The notes below the pieces were generated by a model. That model was given only the letters and a program-made list of their open reading frames with translations. It made no database searches and was not told the origin of the DNA. This document shows, in pieces, positions 27,612 through 40,062 of a DNA stretch of 64,000 nucleotides. The stretch spans positions 2,604,001 to 2,668,000 of the forward strand of contig NZ_FNSC01000001.1 of NCBI RefSeq assembly GCF_900105355.1. Reading direction: 5' to 3'. The position numbers and the translations under genes are program-made. The stretch comes from Pseudomonas anguilliseptica. Its GTDB lineage: Bacteria > Pseudomonadota > Gammaproteobacteria > Pseudomonadales > Pseudomonadaceae. Each line of letters begins with the position of its first letter. Position 1 is the stretch's first letter.

Positions 27612-27887
27612 ATGAATCAACCAGACGTCAAATCGCACAAAATCGAATTCCCCTGCGCGGACTACCCGATCAAGGTCGTCGGCGACAGTGGCGACAACTA
27701 CAAAAGTACGGTGATCGAGATCCTTAGCCAGCACGCCAAGGTCCATCTCAGCACCCTGGCCGAGCGCCAGAGTAGCAACGGCAAGTACACCACCGTACAG
27801 CTGCATATCGAAGCCACCAGCGAAGATCAGTTACGCGATATCAACAGCGCCCTGCGCGCGACCGGTATCGTGCACATGGTGCTGTGA
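27612..27887 (+). CDS. ybeD: DUF493 / YbeD family protein
   Basis: This 91-residue protein has an ACT-like fold. I start at ATG 27612 ([20 protein letters not shown]). The sequence continues [20 protein letters not shown]. Its function is unknown, but it is always found between dacA and lipB and its stop overlaps lipB, suggesting a link to lipoate metabolism or wall synthesis. Confidence 0.93.
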   Translation: MNQPDVKSHKIEFPCADYPIKVVGDSGDNYKSTVIEILSQHAKVHLSTLAERQSSNGKYTTVQLHIEATSEDQLRDINSALRATGIVHMVL

Positions 27888-28540
27888 TGGACCTGCCGCT
27901 CGGCTTTCGTGAGCTGGGCCAGGTCGACTATCAGCCTACCTGGCATGCGATGCAGCGCTTTACCGACAGCCGTGGCGCGGATACGCCTGACGAAATCTGG
28001 CTGCTCGAACACTCCCCGGTATTCACTCAGGGCCAGGCCGGCAAGGCCGAGCATGTGCTGTTTCCCGGGGATATTCCGGTGGTGCAGGTCGATCGCGGTG
28101 GGCAGGTGACTTACCACGGTCCGGGTCAGCTGGTGGCTTACCTGCTGCTGGATGTGCGCCGCAGCGGCATTGGTGTGCGCGAGCTGGTGAGTCGTATCGA
28201 ACGCAGCCTGATTGATCTGCTGGCCAGCTATGGTGTTAGCGCCAACGCCAAGCCGGACGCCCCGGGCGTGTATGTGGATGGCGCAAAGATCGCCTCGCTC
28301 GGTCTGCGTATTCGCAACGGCCGTTCCTTTCATGGTCTGGCGCTGAATGTGGATATGGACTTGCAGCCGTTCCAGCGCATCAATCCTTGCGGCTATGCCG
28401 GTATGGCCATGACTCAGTTGGCCGATCAGGTGGCTGAGCCGATTGATATTTACGAGGTCAGCGCACGGCTGCGTGAGCAGCTGGTCAAGCACCTCGACTA
28501 TGCGCAGCAGCAGAGCCTGGCGGGCGCAATAGACTGCTAG
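27887..28540 (+). CDS. lipB: Octanoyl-ACP:protein N-octanoyltransferase
   Basis: This 217-residue enzyme transfers octanoate from ACP to lipoyl domains. ATG 27887 overlaps the ybeD stop; a GTG one codon earlier is possible. The motif [20 protein letters not shown], the catalytic Lys in [12 protein letters not shown] and the Cys in NPCGYAGM are present. It is convergent with lipA across a shared terminator. Confidence 0.97.
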   Translation: MDLPLGFRELGQVDYQPTWHAMQRFTDSRGADTPDEIWLLEHSPVFTQGQAGKAEHVLFPGDIPVVQVDRGGQVTYHGPGQLVAYLLLDVRRSGIGVRELVSRIERSLIDLLASYGVSANAKPDAPGVYVDGAKIASLGLRIRNGRSFHGLALNVDMDLQPFQRINPCGYAGMAMTQLADQVAEPIDIYEVSARLREQLVKHLDYAQQQSLAGAIDC

Positions 28541-28574
28541 AGCGGGCAGGGCAGATCGGCAGATCAGATACACA

Positions 28575-28611
28575 AACGCCTGACCCCAGGCAAAGCCCAA
28601 GGTCAGGCGTT
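28575..28611. terminator. Bidirectional terminator between lipB and lipA
   Basis: AACGCCTGACC (28575-28585) and GGTCAGGCGTT (28601-28611) form a perfect 11-bp stem between the convergent lipB and lipA ends. Confidence 0.75.
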
Positions 28612-28622
28612 GGGTGGCTCAA

Positions 28623-29675
28623 TCAGTTCAGATTGAGGGCAGGAATCAGGCTGTTATCGAGCTGTTGGCCCGGCACGGGCACCGGGGCTGCCAGGCCCAG
28701 GTTGTTTTTCTCGAACACCTTGTCGGCGCGATAGCTGGAACGTACCAGTGGACCGGCGGCGACTTCCATAAAGCCCTTCTGCAGGCCGATTTCGCGCAAG
28801 CGATTGAACTCTTCCGGGCTGACCCAGCGCTGCACCTTCAGGTGATTGCGCGTCGGTTGCAGGTACTGGCCGAGGGTAAGGATATCGACGTTGATGGCGC
28901 GCAGGTCATCCATGGTCTGGATAATCTCTTCGTCGGTCTCGCCCAGGCCAAGCATCAGGCTGGTCTTGGTCAGCACCTCCGGACGGTGAAGCTTGGCATG
29001 GGCCAGCACGTTCAGGGTCTTTTCATAACCGGCACGCGGGTCACGCACCACATGGGTTAGGCGTTTAACCGTTTCGACGTTCTGCGCAAACACCTCAAGA
29101 CCGGAGTCCACCACGCGCTCGATGGCCTGTAGATCGCCGTCGAAGTCCGGGGTCAGGGCTTCCACCACCACGTGTGGGGTATTGTCCTTGATCGCCCGCA
29201 CGCAGGCCGCGTAGTGGCTGGCGCCACCATCATCCAGATCGTCGCGATCCACCGAGGTCAGCACGATATAGCGCAGCGCCATCAGCTCCACTGACTTGGC
29301 GGTGTTCTGCGGTTCTTCCAGGTCCAGCCAGCCATTGGGGTTGCCGGTGTCCACTGCGCAGAAGCGGCAGGCGCGGGTACACACCGAGCCCATCAGCATG
29401 ATGGTCGCGGTACCGTTGGACCAGCATTCGCCCATGTTCGGGCAGTGGGATTCCTGGCACACGGTGCTCAGGCGGTGTTCGCTGACATTGCGTTTGACCG
29501 CCTCGAAGCGGCTGCCGCCAGGCGCCTTGACCCGTAGCCACTTGGGTTTGGGCTCGAACACCTGAGGCTCACTGGAGGCGCGGCGCTTTTGCCCGTCCTT
29601 GATCGCGGTGATGCCTTGGGTGGTACGGAATTTTTCGCCACTGGCGACGGTTTTAGGCGGGGAGGTATCGGACAT
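28623..29675 (-). CDS. lipA: Lipoyl synthase (radical SAM)
   Basis: This 350-residue enzyme inserts two sulfurs into octanoyl chains. The auxiliary-cluster cysteines lie in [13 protein letters not shown] and the radical SAM motif in [14 protein letters not shown] chose the ATG at 29675, but a TTG two codons upstream (29681) sits at better spacing (six bases) from a GGAG, so the start is uncertain. It completes lipoate assembly begun by LipB. Confidence 0.95.
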   Translation of the reverse strand: MSDTSPPKTVASGEKFRTTQGITAIKDGQKRRASSEPQVFEPKPKWLRVKAPGGSRFEAVKRNVSEHRLSTVCQESHCPNMGECWSNGTATIMLMGSVCTRACRFCAVDTGNPNGWLDLEEPQNTAKSVELMALRYIVLTSVDRDDLDDGGASHYAACVRAIKDNTPHVVVEALTPDFDGDLQAIERVVDSGLEVFAQNVETVKRLTHVVRDPRAGYEKTLNVLAHAKLHRPEVLTKTSLMLGLGETDEEIIQTMDDLRAINVDILTLGQYLQPTRNHLKVQRWVSPEEFNRLREIGLQKGFMEVAAGPLVRSSYRADKVFEKNNLGLAAPVPVPGQQLDNSLIPALNLN

Positions 29676-29812
29676 CGGCAATCTGGGCTCCGCTAGAGAC
29701 TCCGTGAACGAGGCGGCTTGTGGCCGCCGCGCAGCTTACCACAGAAGCTGACCGTTCAGTCCGGCGGGCACCGTGCGGTTCAGGCGGGCGGCTCGCGGGC
29801 AGCTGCAGGGGG

Positions 29813-31127
29813 TTATTGCTGCAACTGGTTGGCGAACTGTTCAACGGCCTGTACCACCTGCTTGGCGCCTTCCTGAATCTCCACAATGACCGTACCCGCC
29901 TCATTGGCCAGGTTCAGGCCTTGCTCTGCCTGCTGGCGGCTGCTGGCCATGCGCTCACTGCCTGCTGGGCCAGGCTCTGGTTTCTTTGCACCACGTCGAC
30001 GATTTCCTCGGTGGCCTGACTGGTGCGGCCAGCCAGTTGACGGACTTCATCAGCTACCACGGCGAAGCCTCGGCCCTGATCACCGGCTCGCGCGGCTTCG
30101 ATGGCGGCGTTCAAGGCCAGTAGATTGGTCTGTTCGGCAATGCCGCGAATGGTCTGCAGATGGTGCTGATCAACTGCGACTGCTTGTCCAGGGCCTCAAT
30201 GCCTTCGCTGGCGTCCTGCATTTGCCGGGCAATGCGCTGCATGACTTCGACGGTTTGGCTGACCACGTTGGCACCCTTGTTGGCGCTGGCGTCGGTTTGT
30301 TGCGAGATGCTGTAGGCCATGTTGGCGGCATTGGCCACGGCCTCTTCCTGATTGACCTGGTCGGTGATCACGGTGGCAAACTTGACCACTTTGTAGAGCT
30401 TGTTGTGGTTGTCGACGATGGGGTTGTAGGAGGCTTCCAGCCAGACCGTGCGACCTGCACTGTCGATGCGCTTGAAGCGTCCGGCGATAAACTCGCCGCG
30501 GTTAAGCCTGGCCCAGAAGGCTTGGTAAGCCTGGGAGTTGTACTCCTCGGCTTCGCAGAACTGGCGGTGATGCTTGCCTTTGATCTGCTCCAGGCGATAA
30601 CCCATGCCATCGAGAAAGCGCTGGTTGGCAGTGAGGACTTCGCCGGCCAGGTTGAACTCAATCACTGCGGTGGAGCGCAGCAGTGCATCGATCAGGCCTT
30701 CGTGCTCGCGCGACGTGGAGATGGTGCGGGTCAGGTCGGTGGCGAGACAGGCGAAATAGAGCAGCTCGCCACGGCCATTCAGTACGGGCTGCCAAACGGC
30801 GCGGAGCCAGGCTTCCTGACCATTGCCGCGGACCAAGCGAAAGGCTCCGTTGAGGTGTTCGTGCTGGCGCAAGGCCTGCTGCAGGCTCCGGTAGTTGGGC
30901 TCGTTGTGGAACGATACAGGGATCAGCGATTCCAGTGTACGACCCAGCAGGGTGCTGCGCTCGTAGTGCATTTCGCGGAGAAAATCGTCGTTGGCGTGGC
31001 GAATCGTGCCATTCGGGTCGATCTCAATTACCAGCATTTCACTGTAAATCGAGTCGCGGATCTGCCTCAGGCTGGCCAGCTCTTCACGCAGTTCGGCCAG
31101 TTCTTCTTTCAGTTTGTTGTTGAACAT
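29813..31127 (-). pseudogene. Soluble PAS-PAS methyl-accepting chemotaxis protein with two frameshifts
   Basis: The start is ATG 31127 (complement). Residues 1-105 and about 125-230 are two PAS domains (NDDFLREMHYERSTLLGRT, NQRFLDGMGYRLEQIKGK). An MCP signalling domain follows, with no membrane segment, so the layout resembles BdlA/Aer-type cytosolic receptors. One shift near 30150 precedes [16 protein letters not shown], and another near 29965 precedes [15 protein letters not shown]. The corrected stop is TAA 29813-29815. As read, the signalling tip is lost. Confidence 0.75.
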
Positions 31128-31269
31128 CGCAAGGCACCTTGTAAAAAGGTTGGCTGACCCCTGAGTGAATTGGGCATGTCATTGGCGGTTATCGGCAGCA
31201 GGCGCCGCTACTCAAGTGTAGTTGAGCAGCGGATTGCCGCGGACTTAGCGTCTTGCGTTGCGCGGGTGC

Positions 31270-32553
31270 TTACCTGAGCTGCTGCAGCAGCTCATGGCTG
31301 GGGTAGCCATCGGCAGGTTGCCCCTTGGATTGCTGAAAGGCGCGTACGGCCTTGCGCGTGTTGGCGCCGATAATGCCGTCCGCCGGGCCTGGCTCGTAGC
31401 CTTTGCTGGCCAGCAACTCTTGCAGTTCGATGCGTTCGCTACGCCCCAGCTGACGATCATTGCGTGGCCAAGCCGCCTGTACGCCGGGGTTACCGTCCAG
31501 GGCGTCACTGAGCAGGCCGATGGCCAGTGCGTAAGCGGTGGAGTTGTTGTACTTGAGAATGCTGCGGAAGTTATTCAGCAGAAGGAACGCCGGACCGCGA
31601 TAGCCGGCAGGCAGAAACAACGTGGCCTGGCTTTGCTCGTTGGCATCAATGGCTCTGACTGGGTTGATCCCGAGGGTGCGCCACTGCGCCAGGCTGCGGC
31701 GCACTTCCGGGTCGGCCAGGGCATAATCGAAACCCTGCGGTAAATTCACTTCAAAGCCCCAGGGCTGACCATTTTCCCAGCCAGATGCCTGTAGGTAATG
31801 TGCGGCAGAGGCGAGGGCGTCAGGCGTAGAGGTCCACAGGTCACGGCGGCCATCGCCATCAAAATCCACGGCATGCTGGTTGAACGTGGTTGGCATAAAT
31901 TGGGTTTGTCCCATGGCGCCCGCCCATGAACCGATCAGTCCCTGTGTCGGGGCGTCGCCGGCTTGCAGGATCTGCAGTGCGGCCAACAGCTGGCTGCGCC
32001 AGAACACTTGACGGCGGCCATCGTAGGCCAGGGTGGCGAGGGAGCGGATGACGTTATGGCTACCGATATTGCTGCCGTAATTGCTCTCCATGCCCCAGAT
32101 TGCGATCAGCACTTCGTGGTCCACCGCGTAGGCGCTACGAATGGCTTTCAGGGTCGGCCGATGCTGTGCCTTGAGCAGGCGGCCCTGGGCGATCCGCGAG
32201 ACGGAAACGGCGCCATCGATGTAGTCCCACACCGGGCGGGTAAACTCCGGCTGGCTGTTGTCGGAGGTTACAACTCTTGGGTCCAGGGTGATGCCGGCGA
32301 AGGTGCGATCGAACAGATCGGCATCGATACCGGCGGCGATGGCATCGCTGCGTAGCAGCATGCGCCATTCATCGAAGCTGAGTAGCGGGGTTGGGCTGCT
32401 GACCACGCTGGCAGTTGGGACTGCAGGGGCTGTGCTGGTTGTAACTGGCGCGGCTGCAAGCGGCTGGGCCGGCGCTTCGGCGCAGGCAGTCAGAAGCAAC
32501 AGGGTGCAGGCGGTGGCGCTATGGGACAGGCCCCGAAGAAGCAGGTAAGGCAT
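31270..32553 (-). CDS. Lytic murein transglycosylase (MltB/SltB family) with peptidoglycan-binding domain
   Basis: The product is 427 residues from ATG 32553. The lipobox LLTAC suggests an outer-membrane lipoprotein. The catalytic domain has EVLIAIWGMESNYGSNIGS and GSWAGAMGQTQFMPTTFNQH. The C-terminal peptidoglycan-binding segment is LQELLASKGYEPGPADGIIG plus TRKAVRAFQQSKG. It is a paralogue of the mltB at 24218. Confidence 0.92.
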   Translation of the reverse strand: MPYLLLRGLSHSATACTLLLLTACAEAPAQPLAAAPVTTSTAPAVPTASVVSSPTPLLSFDEWRMLLRSDAIAAGIDADLFDRTFAGITLDPRVVTSDNSQPEFTRPVWDYIDGAVSVSRIAQGRLLKAQHRPTLKAIRSAYAVDHEVLIAIWGMESNYGSNIGSHNVIRSLATLAYDGRRQVFWRSQLLAALQILQAGDAPTQGLIGSWAGAMGQTQFMPTTFNQHAVDFDGDGRRDLWTSTPDALASAAHYLQASGWENGQPWGFEVNLPQGFDYALADPEVRRSLAQWRTLGINPVRAIDANEQSQATLFLPAGYRGPAFLLLNNFRSILKYNNSTAYALAIGLLSDALDGNPGVQAAWPRNDRQLGRSERIELQELLASKGYEPGPADGIIGANTRKAVRAFQQSKGQPADGYPSHELLQQLR

Positions 32554-32625
32554 GGTGGTCTCGGCACATTTTGCAGGCCGTAACCTTAGCATGATTGAGG
32601 CGCTATGCGGGCTGTGGCGGGCTTT

Positions 32626-32784
32626 TCAGGCAGCCAGAAAGTATGAAGCCTCCCAGTTTTGCTGGGAGGCTTCGCGGCGGTAGCTGCCTTTGCCTTTGCT
32701 GGGTGTTTCCTGGCGTGAGCGAAACAGCGGTTGGGCTATTAGGGATTTGGCCTTGTTAGGGCCGCGTTTGGCTTTCTTCGCCAT
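32626..32784 (-). CDS. arfA: Alternative ribosome-rescue factor ArfA
   Basis: This 52-residue protein starts at ATG 32784, preceded by GAGGAAA. The sequence MAKKAKRGPNKAKSLIAQPL then FRSRQETPSKGKGSYRRE and the NWEAS motif identify ArfA (PF03889), which recruits RF2 to ribosomes stalled on non-stop mRNA when tmRNA is insufficient. The coding region contains a strong hairpin near its 3' end (32645-32673), the family's self-regulation device. Confidence 0.9.
   Translation of the reverse strand: MAKKAKRGPNKAKSLIAQPLFRSRQETPSKGKGSYRREASQQNWEASYFLAA
32645..32673 (-). promoter_or_regulatory. Hairpin inside the arfA coding region
   Basis: GAAGCCTCCCAG and CTGGGAGGCTTC form a perfect 12-bp stem with a five-base loop, inside the last codons of arfA (over the NWEAS motif). 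In E. coli and relatives such hairpins are cut or terminate transcription, leaving arfA mRNA without a stop codon. No T-run follows on the transcript side, so cleavage rather than termination is more likely here. Confidence 0.7.
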
Positions 32785-32864
32785 GACGTTTCCTCGGCAA
32801 ATGACCTGCACGTCGCAGGCGGACGAAGCATGATCCGCACACTGCCAAAAGTCCAGAGTCTGCG

Positions 32865-33899
32865 CTAGCGGGATAGACCCAGGCGTTGGCCACAGATGGC
32901 TAGCGTCAACAGGCTTAGGCCGCTCCAGGGGTCGCCGGCCGCCTGGCCTTTGATCTGTGCATCAATCTGCTGTGCATCCTGCAGCAGCGCTGCCCAGCGG
33001 TTGGTTGAGAGTCGTTGCAGGGCTTTGCTGACTAGGGGGCGGCGTTTGTCCCAGACCGGTGGACGGGCGGAACTGAAGGCTTTATCCAGCGGCATGCCCT
33101 GGCTGTACTGCTGGGCGATGGTCGCCAGCAGGCGGATTTCACGGGCCAGAGCCCAGAGAATTACCGGTGGTTCCACGCCTTCACCGCGCAGCCCTTCGAG
33201 CATGCGCAGGGCATGGGCGGCTTCGCCATTGAGGGCCGCATCGATCAGGCCGAATACATCAAAGCGAGCACTGTCGGCGACCGAGGCATGTACGGTGTCG
33301 ACGTCAATCTGTGTGCCTTCGGCCAGCAGTTTGAGTTTTTCGACTTCCTGGGCGGCGGCGAGCAGGTTGCCTTCGACGCGCACGGCAATCATGTCCACCG
33401 CTTCGGTGCTGGCGCTGAGGCCCGATTGCGCCAGGCGCTGACGAATCCATTGCGGCAGCTGGTTGGCATCCACCGGCCAGATCTGCACGAACTGCGTTTG
33501 CGCGCCTTCGATCAACGCCTTGCCCCACTTGGTCTTCTGCGCGCTGCCGTCGAGTTTCGGCAGGCTGATCAGCAGCACGGTGTCTTCGGCGGGGCGGGCA
33601 AGGTATTCCAGCAGCGCGGCGGCGCCCTTGTCGCCGGGCTTACCGTTGGGCAGGCGTAGCTCCAGCAGGCGTTTGTCGGCGAACAGCGAGAGGCTGGCAC
33701 CGGCTTGCAGCAGGTTGCCCCAGTCGAAGTTGTTGTCGGCGTTGAACACCTGGCGCTCGCTGAAACCCTGCTGGCGGGTCGCGGCGCGAATGGCGTCGGT
33801 GGCTTCCTGGCAGAGCAGCGGCTCGTCGCCACTGACCACATAGACCGGGCTCAGGTTGCCCTGCAGGTGTTTGCCGAGTTGTGCGAAGTTAAGCTTCAT
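32865..33899 (-). CDS. holA: DNA polymerase III subunit delta
   Basis: This 344-residue clamp-loader subunit opens the beta clamp. The N-terminus has PVYVVSGDEPLLCQEATDAIR, then DWGNLLQAGASLSLFADKRL. The middle domain includes EGNLLAAAQEVEKLKLL, and the C-terminal collar carries LLTLAICGQR. It lies between arfA and lptE in the usual leuS-lptE-holA order. Confidence 0.95.
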   Translation of the reverse strand: MKLNFAQLGKHLQGNLSPVYVVSGDEPLLCQEATDAIRAATRQQGFSERQVFNADNNFDWGNLLQAGASLSLFADKRLLELRLPNGKPGDKGAAALLEYLARPAEDTVLLISLPKLDGSAQKTKWGKALIEGAQTQFVQIWPVDANQLPQWIRQRLAQSGLSASTEAVDMIAVRVEGNLLAAAQEVEKLKLLAEGTQIDVDTVHASVADSARFDVFGLIDAALNGEAAHALRMLEGLRGEGVEPPVILWALAREIRLLATIAQQYSQGMPLDKAFSSARPPVWDKRRPLVSKALQRLSTNRWAALLQDAQQIDAQIKGQAAGDPWSGLSLLTLAICGQRLGLSR

Positions 33900-33938
33900 G
33901 CGGGTGCAGAGCGGGGCCGCTTGCGCGGCCCGGCGAGC

Positions 33939-34550
33939 TTACTGGGCGGGAATCGGCAGCTGAATCGGCGACTGCTGCGGTTGCGCGGCCTGTTGCTGGC
34001 GAGCGGCTTCCAGGGCATCGGCTTCGGCCTGGGCCTTGGCTTCTGCGGTTTGCTGCAGTTGGTCCAGTTGCGCTGGGCTGATCTGCTGCAGGCGCTGGAC
34101 CAGTTGCTGGATCAGTTCGCGGTTCATTTCCTGGCGGATCTGCGCGGCTTCCTGGTCACCGCCAATCAGGTTGTTGCCGTCCTGGGTGTAGAAGCTTTGG
34201 GCTTCCAACTTGTCGCTGATCAGCAGCAGGTCTTTGCTGCCACGGATCTCGTATTCGAGGGTTTTGTTCAGCTCGTACTCGGCGGTGCGGGCCGAGCTGG
34301 TAAAACTGGCGGCGCGGCGATTTTCCTGCTCGTTGCTCAATACCAGACGGTATTGAGCGCCTGGGTAGACCTTGACGCCGTTGTTCTGCAGCACGTCGCG
34401 TACTTCGTTGACGGTTTCGCCATAGGCGTTGCGTGCGCTGACATCCAGTTCCTTGAGGGCGAACTGCACGTCACCGGTGCCGCGCAGCTGGAAACCGCAA
34501 GCGCTGAGCAGGGTAGCCAGGCCAATTACCAACAGATTCCGTTTGATCAT
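33939..34550 (-). CDS. lptE: LPS assembly lipoprotein LptE
   Basis: This 203-residue lipoprotein plugs the LptD barrel and delivers LPS to the outer leaflet. The lipobox is [11 protein letters not shown]. The C-terminal half is Gln/Ala-rich and helical. The gene lies between leuS and holA, as in other Gammaproteobacteria. Confidence 0.94.
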   Translation of the reverse strand: MIKRNLLVIGLATLLSACGFQLRGTGDVQFALKELDVSARNAYGETVNEVRDVLQNNGVKVYPGAQYRLVLSNEQENRRAASFTSSARTAEYELNKTLEYEIRGSKDLLLISDKLEAQSFYTQDGNNLIGGDQEAAQIRQEMNRELIQQLVQRLQQISPAQLDQLQQTAEAKAQAEADALEAARQQQAAQPQQSPIQLPIPAQ

Positions 34551-34622
34551 CTTTTATCCCCTTGGCGTGTCTTGCGGCGCGCCGTTGTGCGGTCGCGCCG
34601 AGCTTAATCAGTTGGCGACTAG

Positions 34623-37298
<2,676 letters not shown>

Positions 37299-37461
37299 TC
37301 AGGGAAACCCTGATTGCGCCGCGCGCCAGCCACTGCGGCCCGGCCATGCTCGTCTGTGGCGCCTGGCCGGCTAAGCCGTTTGTCGCGAGGTACTGCCGGT
37401 TAAAGCGCGAACGCTAAGCTTGCTATATGGAGTGGCAGCCTGCTCTGGGGTGAGGTGAAGG

Positions 37462-37905
37462 ATGGCGGAGTTTCGGCGTGGTGCAGCGGGTGGCGGGCTC
37501 TATGAGCGGCTGCTGCAACGCCTTGCCATGGCGTTGGATGAGGCGGATAGCGTGAGTGCGCTGTCTGCACAACCGCCGCTGGAACTGGAGCTGCGTGGCC
37601 TGACGGCGGCGGAAATGGAGCTGATTCGCGCTTATCTGAATCGCGACCTGGACTGGCTGCGCGGCTGGCATGCCGCCGCGCAGGAAATGGCGCAAATCGA
37701 ACAGCTGCCGAGCTCACGCAAGGTCGGCCGCACTGGCCATAAACCCACTGCGATGCTGCCCGGCAAGGTCAAACCCCTGCTTAAACGTCGTTTACAGCTG
37801 TGCTGCGCCCTGTGCGGCACTCTGGCGGGCTGGCAGTCCGGCAATGGCGTACAGGCCTGCAAGGCCTGCGGTTCGCAGTTGTTTCGAGCAAGTAATCATC
37901 GGTAG
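37462..37905 (+). CDS. ybeL: Zinc-ribbon-containing protein (YbeL / DUF1451 family)
   Basis: This 147-residue protein starts at ATG 37462. Residues 1-60 are helical, with YERLLQRLAMALDEA. The C-terminal zinc ribbon has C-A-L-C-G and C-K-A-C-G. It is divergent from leuS, as E. coli ybeL is from leuS. Its function is unknown. Confidence 0.85.
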   Translation: MAEFRRGAAGGGLYERLLQRLAMALDEADSVSALSAQPPLELELRGLTAAEMELIRAYLNRDLDWLRGWHAAAQEMAQIEQLPSSRKVGRTGHKPTAMLPGKVKPLLKRRLQLCCALCGTLAGWQSGNGVQACKACGSQLFRASNHR

Positions 37906-37931
37906 GCTGCGCGCACCCAAGGAGGTGCTCA

Positions 37932-38705
37932 ATGCCGATTCGCTACATCCTCAAACAGCTCTTTCTGCCACCAGGCCTGTTCCTGCTGTTGCTGCTGGTC
38001 GCTTGGTGGCTGCGTCGGCGTTTTCCGCGCTTGGCGGCGGCTTGCCTGGTCGTTGGCTTGGGCGGTATGTGGCTGTTTAGCCTGCCGGTGGTGGTCGAAT
38101 ACTCGGCGCGAGTGCTGGAAAGCGAGCCGGCATTGGATGAGCGGCAATGGGCTGGTCTGGCTCGGCAGGCGGACGTGATTGTGGTTCTGGGGGGCGGGCG
38201 TGAGCTGGCTGACCCCGGTTGGGGCGCAGATCAGCCCAGCCTGCTGGCGTTGGAGCGGGTGCGTTTCGCCGCTCGTCTGGCTAAGGCCTCGGGTTTGCCG
38301 CTGCTGACCAGTGGCGGGTTGCACTTTGGCGCACCGCCCAGTGAGGCGGCCTTGATGGCCGAGGTGCTGGCGCGTGATTACGCCTTGCCGGTGCGTTGGC
38401 AGGAGGGCGCAAGCCGCACCACCTGGGAGAATGCGACCCACAGCGCTGAATTGCTGAAGCAAGCAGGCATTACCCGCGTGGTGCTGGTGACCCAGGCCTG
38501 GCATATGCCCAGGTCACGCTGGAGTTTTGAGCAAGTGGGTTTGCAGGTGATCAGCGCGCCAATGGGGTATCTCGGCACGCCCAATGGCCGGCCGGCCGGC
38601 GGTTGGTTACCGGAAAGCAAGGCCGTTTGGCATAACGGTTTGCTGCTTAACGAGGCTATTGGTTTGCTGGCTTATCGGTTGTTCTACCGGGCTGCGCAGG
38701 AATAA
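37932..38705 (+). CDS. YdcF/ElyC family envelope protein (DUF218)
   Basis: This 257-residue protein has two N-terminal membrane helices (PPGLFLLLLLVAWWL and a second near residue 45) followed by the DUF218 domain: ADVIVVLGGGRE, TSGGLHFGAPPSEA, WENATHSAELLKQAG and VTQAWHMPRSRWSFEQ. ElyC acts in peptidoglycan and undecaprenyl-lipid homeostasis in E. coli. AAGGAGG precedes its start. Confidence 0.88.
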   Translation: MPIRYILKQLFLPPGLFLLLLLVAWWLRRRFPRLAAACLVVGLGGMWLFSLPVVVEYSARVLESEPALDERQWAGLARQADVIVVLGGGRELADPGWGADQPSLLALERVRFAARLAKASGLPLLTSGGLHFGAPPSEAALMAEVLARDYALPVRWQEGASRTTWENATHSAELLKQAGITRVVLVTQAWHMPRSRWSFEQVGLQVISAPMGYLGTPNGRPAGGWLPESKAVWHNGLLLNEAIGLLAYRLFYRAAQE

Positions 38706-38725
38706 GCCCCGGCTGGCCGGGGCTT
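38704..38725. terminator. Terminator after the YdcF-family gene, convergent with the dipeptide operon
   Basis: AAGCCCCGG (38704-38712) pairs with CCGGGGCTT (38717-38725) between two convergent genes. Confidence 0.7.
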
Positions 38726-38732
38726 GCATACT

Positions 38733-39704
38733 TCAACTGTTGATCTGTTCGGCATGGTGACACGCCACTTGCCGCGCATCGAGCAGGCGCAGCGCCGGCT
38801 GTTCAGCTTTGCAGCGTTCGCTGGCATGTGGGCAGCGCTGGTGGAAGGCGCAGCCGCTGGGGGGCGACAGCGGGTTGGGTAGCTCGCCACTGATCTTGAT
38901 CTTCGGTTTGCTCGGGTCAGGGTGGATGGTCGGTGTCGCTGACAGCAGTGCCTGGGTGTAAGGGTGCAGTGGGCGGTTGTAGATCAGCTCGCTGGGGCCC
39001 ATTTCCACTGGGCGGCCGAGGTACATCACCAGCACATCATCGGCAACGTGGCGCACCACCGAGAGGTTGTGCGAGATAAACACGTAGCCGGTGTTGAACT
39101 GCTCCTGCAGGTCCATAAACAGGTTGAGTACCTGGGCCTGTATCGACACGTCCAACGCCGAGGTCGGCTCATCCGCCACCAGCACCTTGGGTTGCAGCAT
39201 CATCGCGCGAGCCAGGGCGATGCGCTGGCGCTGGCCGCCGGAGAACATATGCGGGTAGCGCTGGTAATGCTCGGGGCGCAGACCGACCTGCGGCATCATT
39301 GCCTGCACCCGCTCGCGCCGTTCCGGCTGCGACAGCTGAGTATTGATCAGCAGCGGCTCGCCCAGCTGGTCGCCGACCTTCTGCCTTGGGTTGAGCGAGG
39401 CGTAGGGGTTCTGAAAGACCATCTGCACATCACGGCGCAGCTGCTTGCGCTGCGCCTTGTTGGCGCCTGTCACTTCCTGCCCGGCGATCTGCAGCGAGCC
39501 TGAGCTGGGTTGCTCAATCAGCGTCAGGGCGCGGGCCAGGGTGGATTTGCCGCAGCCGGACTCGCCGACCACTGCCAGGGTCTTGCCCGCCTGTAATTCA
39601 AAGGACACGCCATTCAGCGCCTGCACCTGGGCATTGGGCTGAAACAGGCCGCGGGATATTTCGTAGTGACGGGTGAGGTCGCGAGCAGTCAGGACGGCGC
39701 TCAT
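38733..39704 (-). CDS. dppF: Dipeptide/oligopeptide ABC transporter ATP-binding protein DppF
   Basis: This 323-residue ATPase powers peptide import. The Walker A is GESGCGKST, the signature SGGQRQRIALARAM and the Walker B LVADEPTSALDV. The C-terminal peptide-transporter extension has HPYTQALLSATP and CAFHQRCPHA. The ATG overlaps the dppD stop. The rest of the operon upstream has been lost, so the subunit probably has no partner here. Confidence 0.92.
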   Translation of the reverse strand: MSAVLTARDLTRHYEISRGLFQPNAQVQALNGVSFELQAGKTLAVVGESGCGKSTLARALTLIEQPSSGSLQIAGQEVTGANKAQRKQLRRDVQMVFQNPYASLNPRQKVGDQLGEPLLINTQLSQPERRERVQAMMPQVGLRPEHYQRYPHMFSGGQRQRIALARAMMLQPKVLVADEPTSALDVSIQAQVLNLFMDLQEQFNTGYVFISHNLSVVRHVADDVLVMYLGRPVEMGPSELIYNRPLHPYTQALLSATPTIHPDPSKPKIKISGELPNPLSPPSGCAFHQRCPHASERCKAEQPALRLLDARQVACHHAEQINS

Positions 39705-40062
39705 CAGGCCACCTCCGCAGTCAGGTTGAGCGGGTAGAAGCAGCGCGCCGCGCCGCGTTCATGGGCATCCAGACTCGGCCGTTGTTGACGGCAGTGGGCC
39801 TGGGCGTAAGGGCAGCGTGGTGATAGCAGGCAACCCGCTGGCCGGTCGTAGCGACCTGGGACAATGCCGGGCAGGGTGGTCAAGCGGCGTTGGCCCTGGC
39901 TGTGTTCGGGGATCGCCTTGAGCAATGCTTCGGTATAAGGGTGTGTTGGCGCATTGAACAGCTGCGGCACGCTGCCGATTTCCACCGACTGGCCGGCATA
40001 CATCACGCAGACCCGTTGCGCGGTTTCGGCGACCACGGCCAGGTCGTGGGTAATCAGTACTA
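39704..40062 (-). pseudogene. dppD: DppD ATP-binding protein, C-terminal remnant cut by IS630
   Basis: Only the last 119 codons remain, from [18 protein letters not shown] onward: the H-loop, then [24 protein letters not shown] and a [10 protein letters not shown] extension. The sequence stops at the IS630 edge. The N-terminal ABC core with Walker A, and the permease and binding-protein genes expected upstream, are absent on the far side of the element. Confidence 0.9.

Noticed and set aside
29886..31157. A 423-codon + strand frame opposite the chemoreceptor gene
   Set aside because: The minus strand encodes clear PAS and MCP domains; this frame is a codon-bias shadow.
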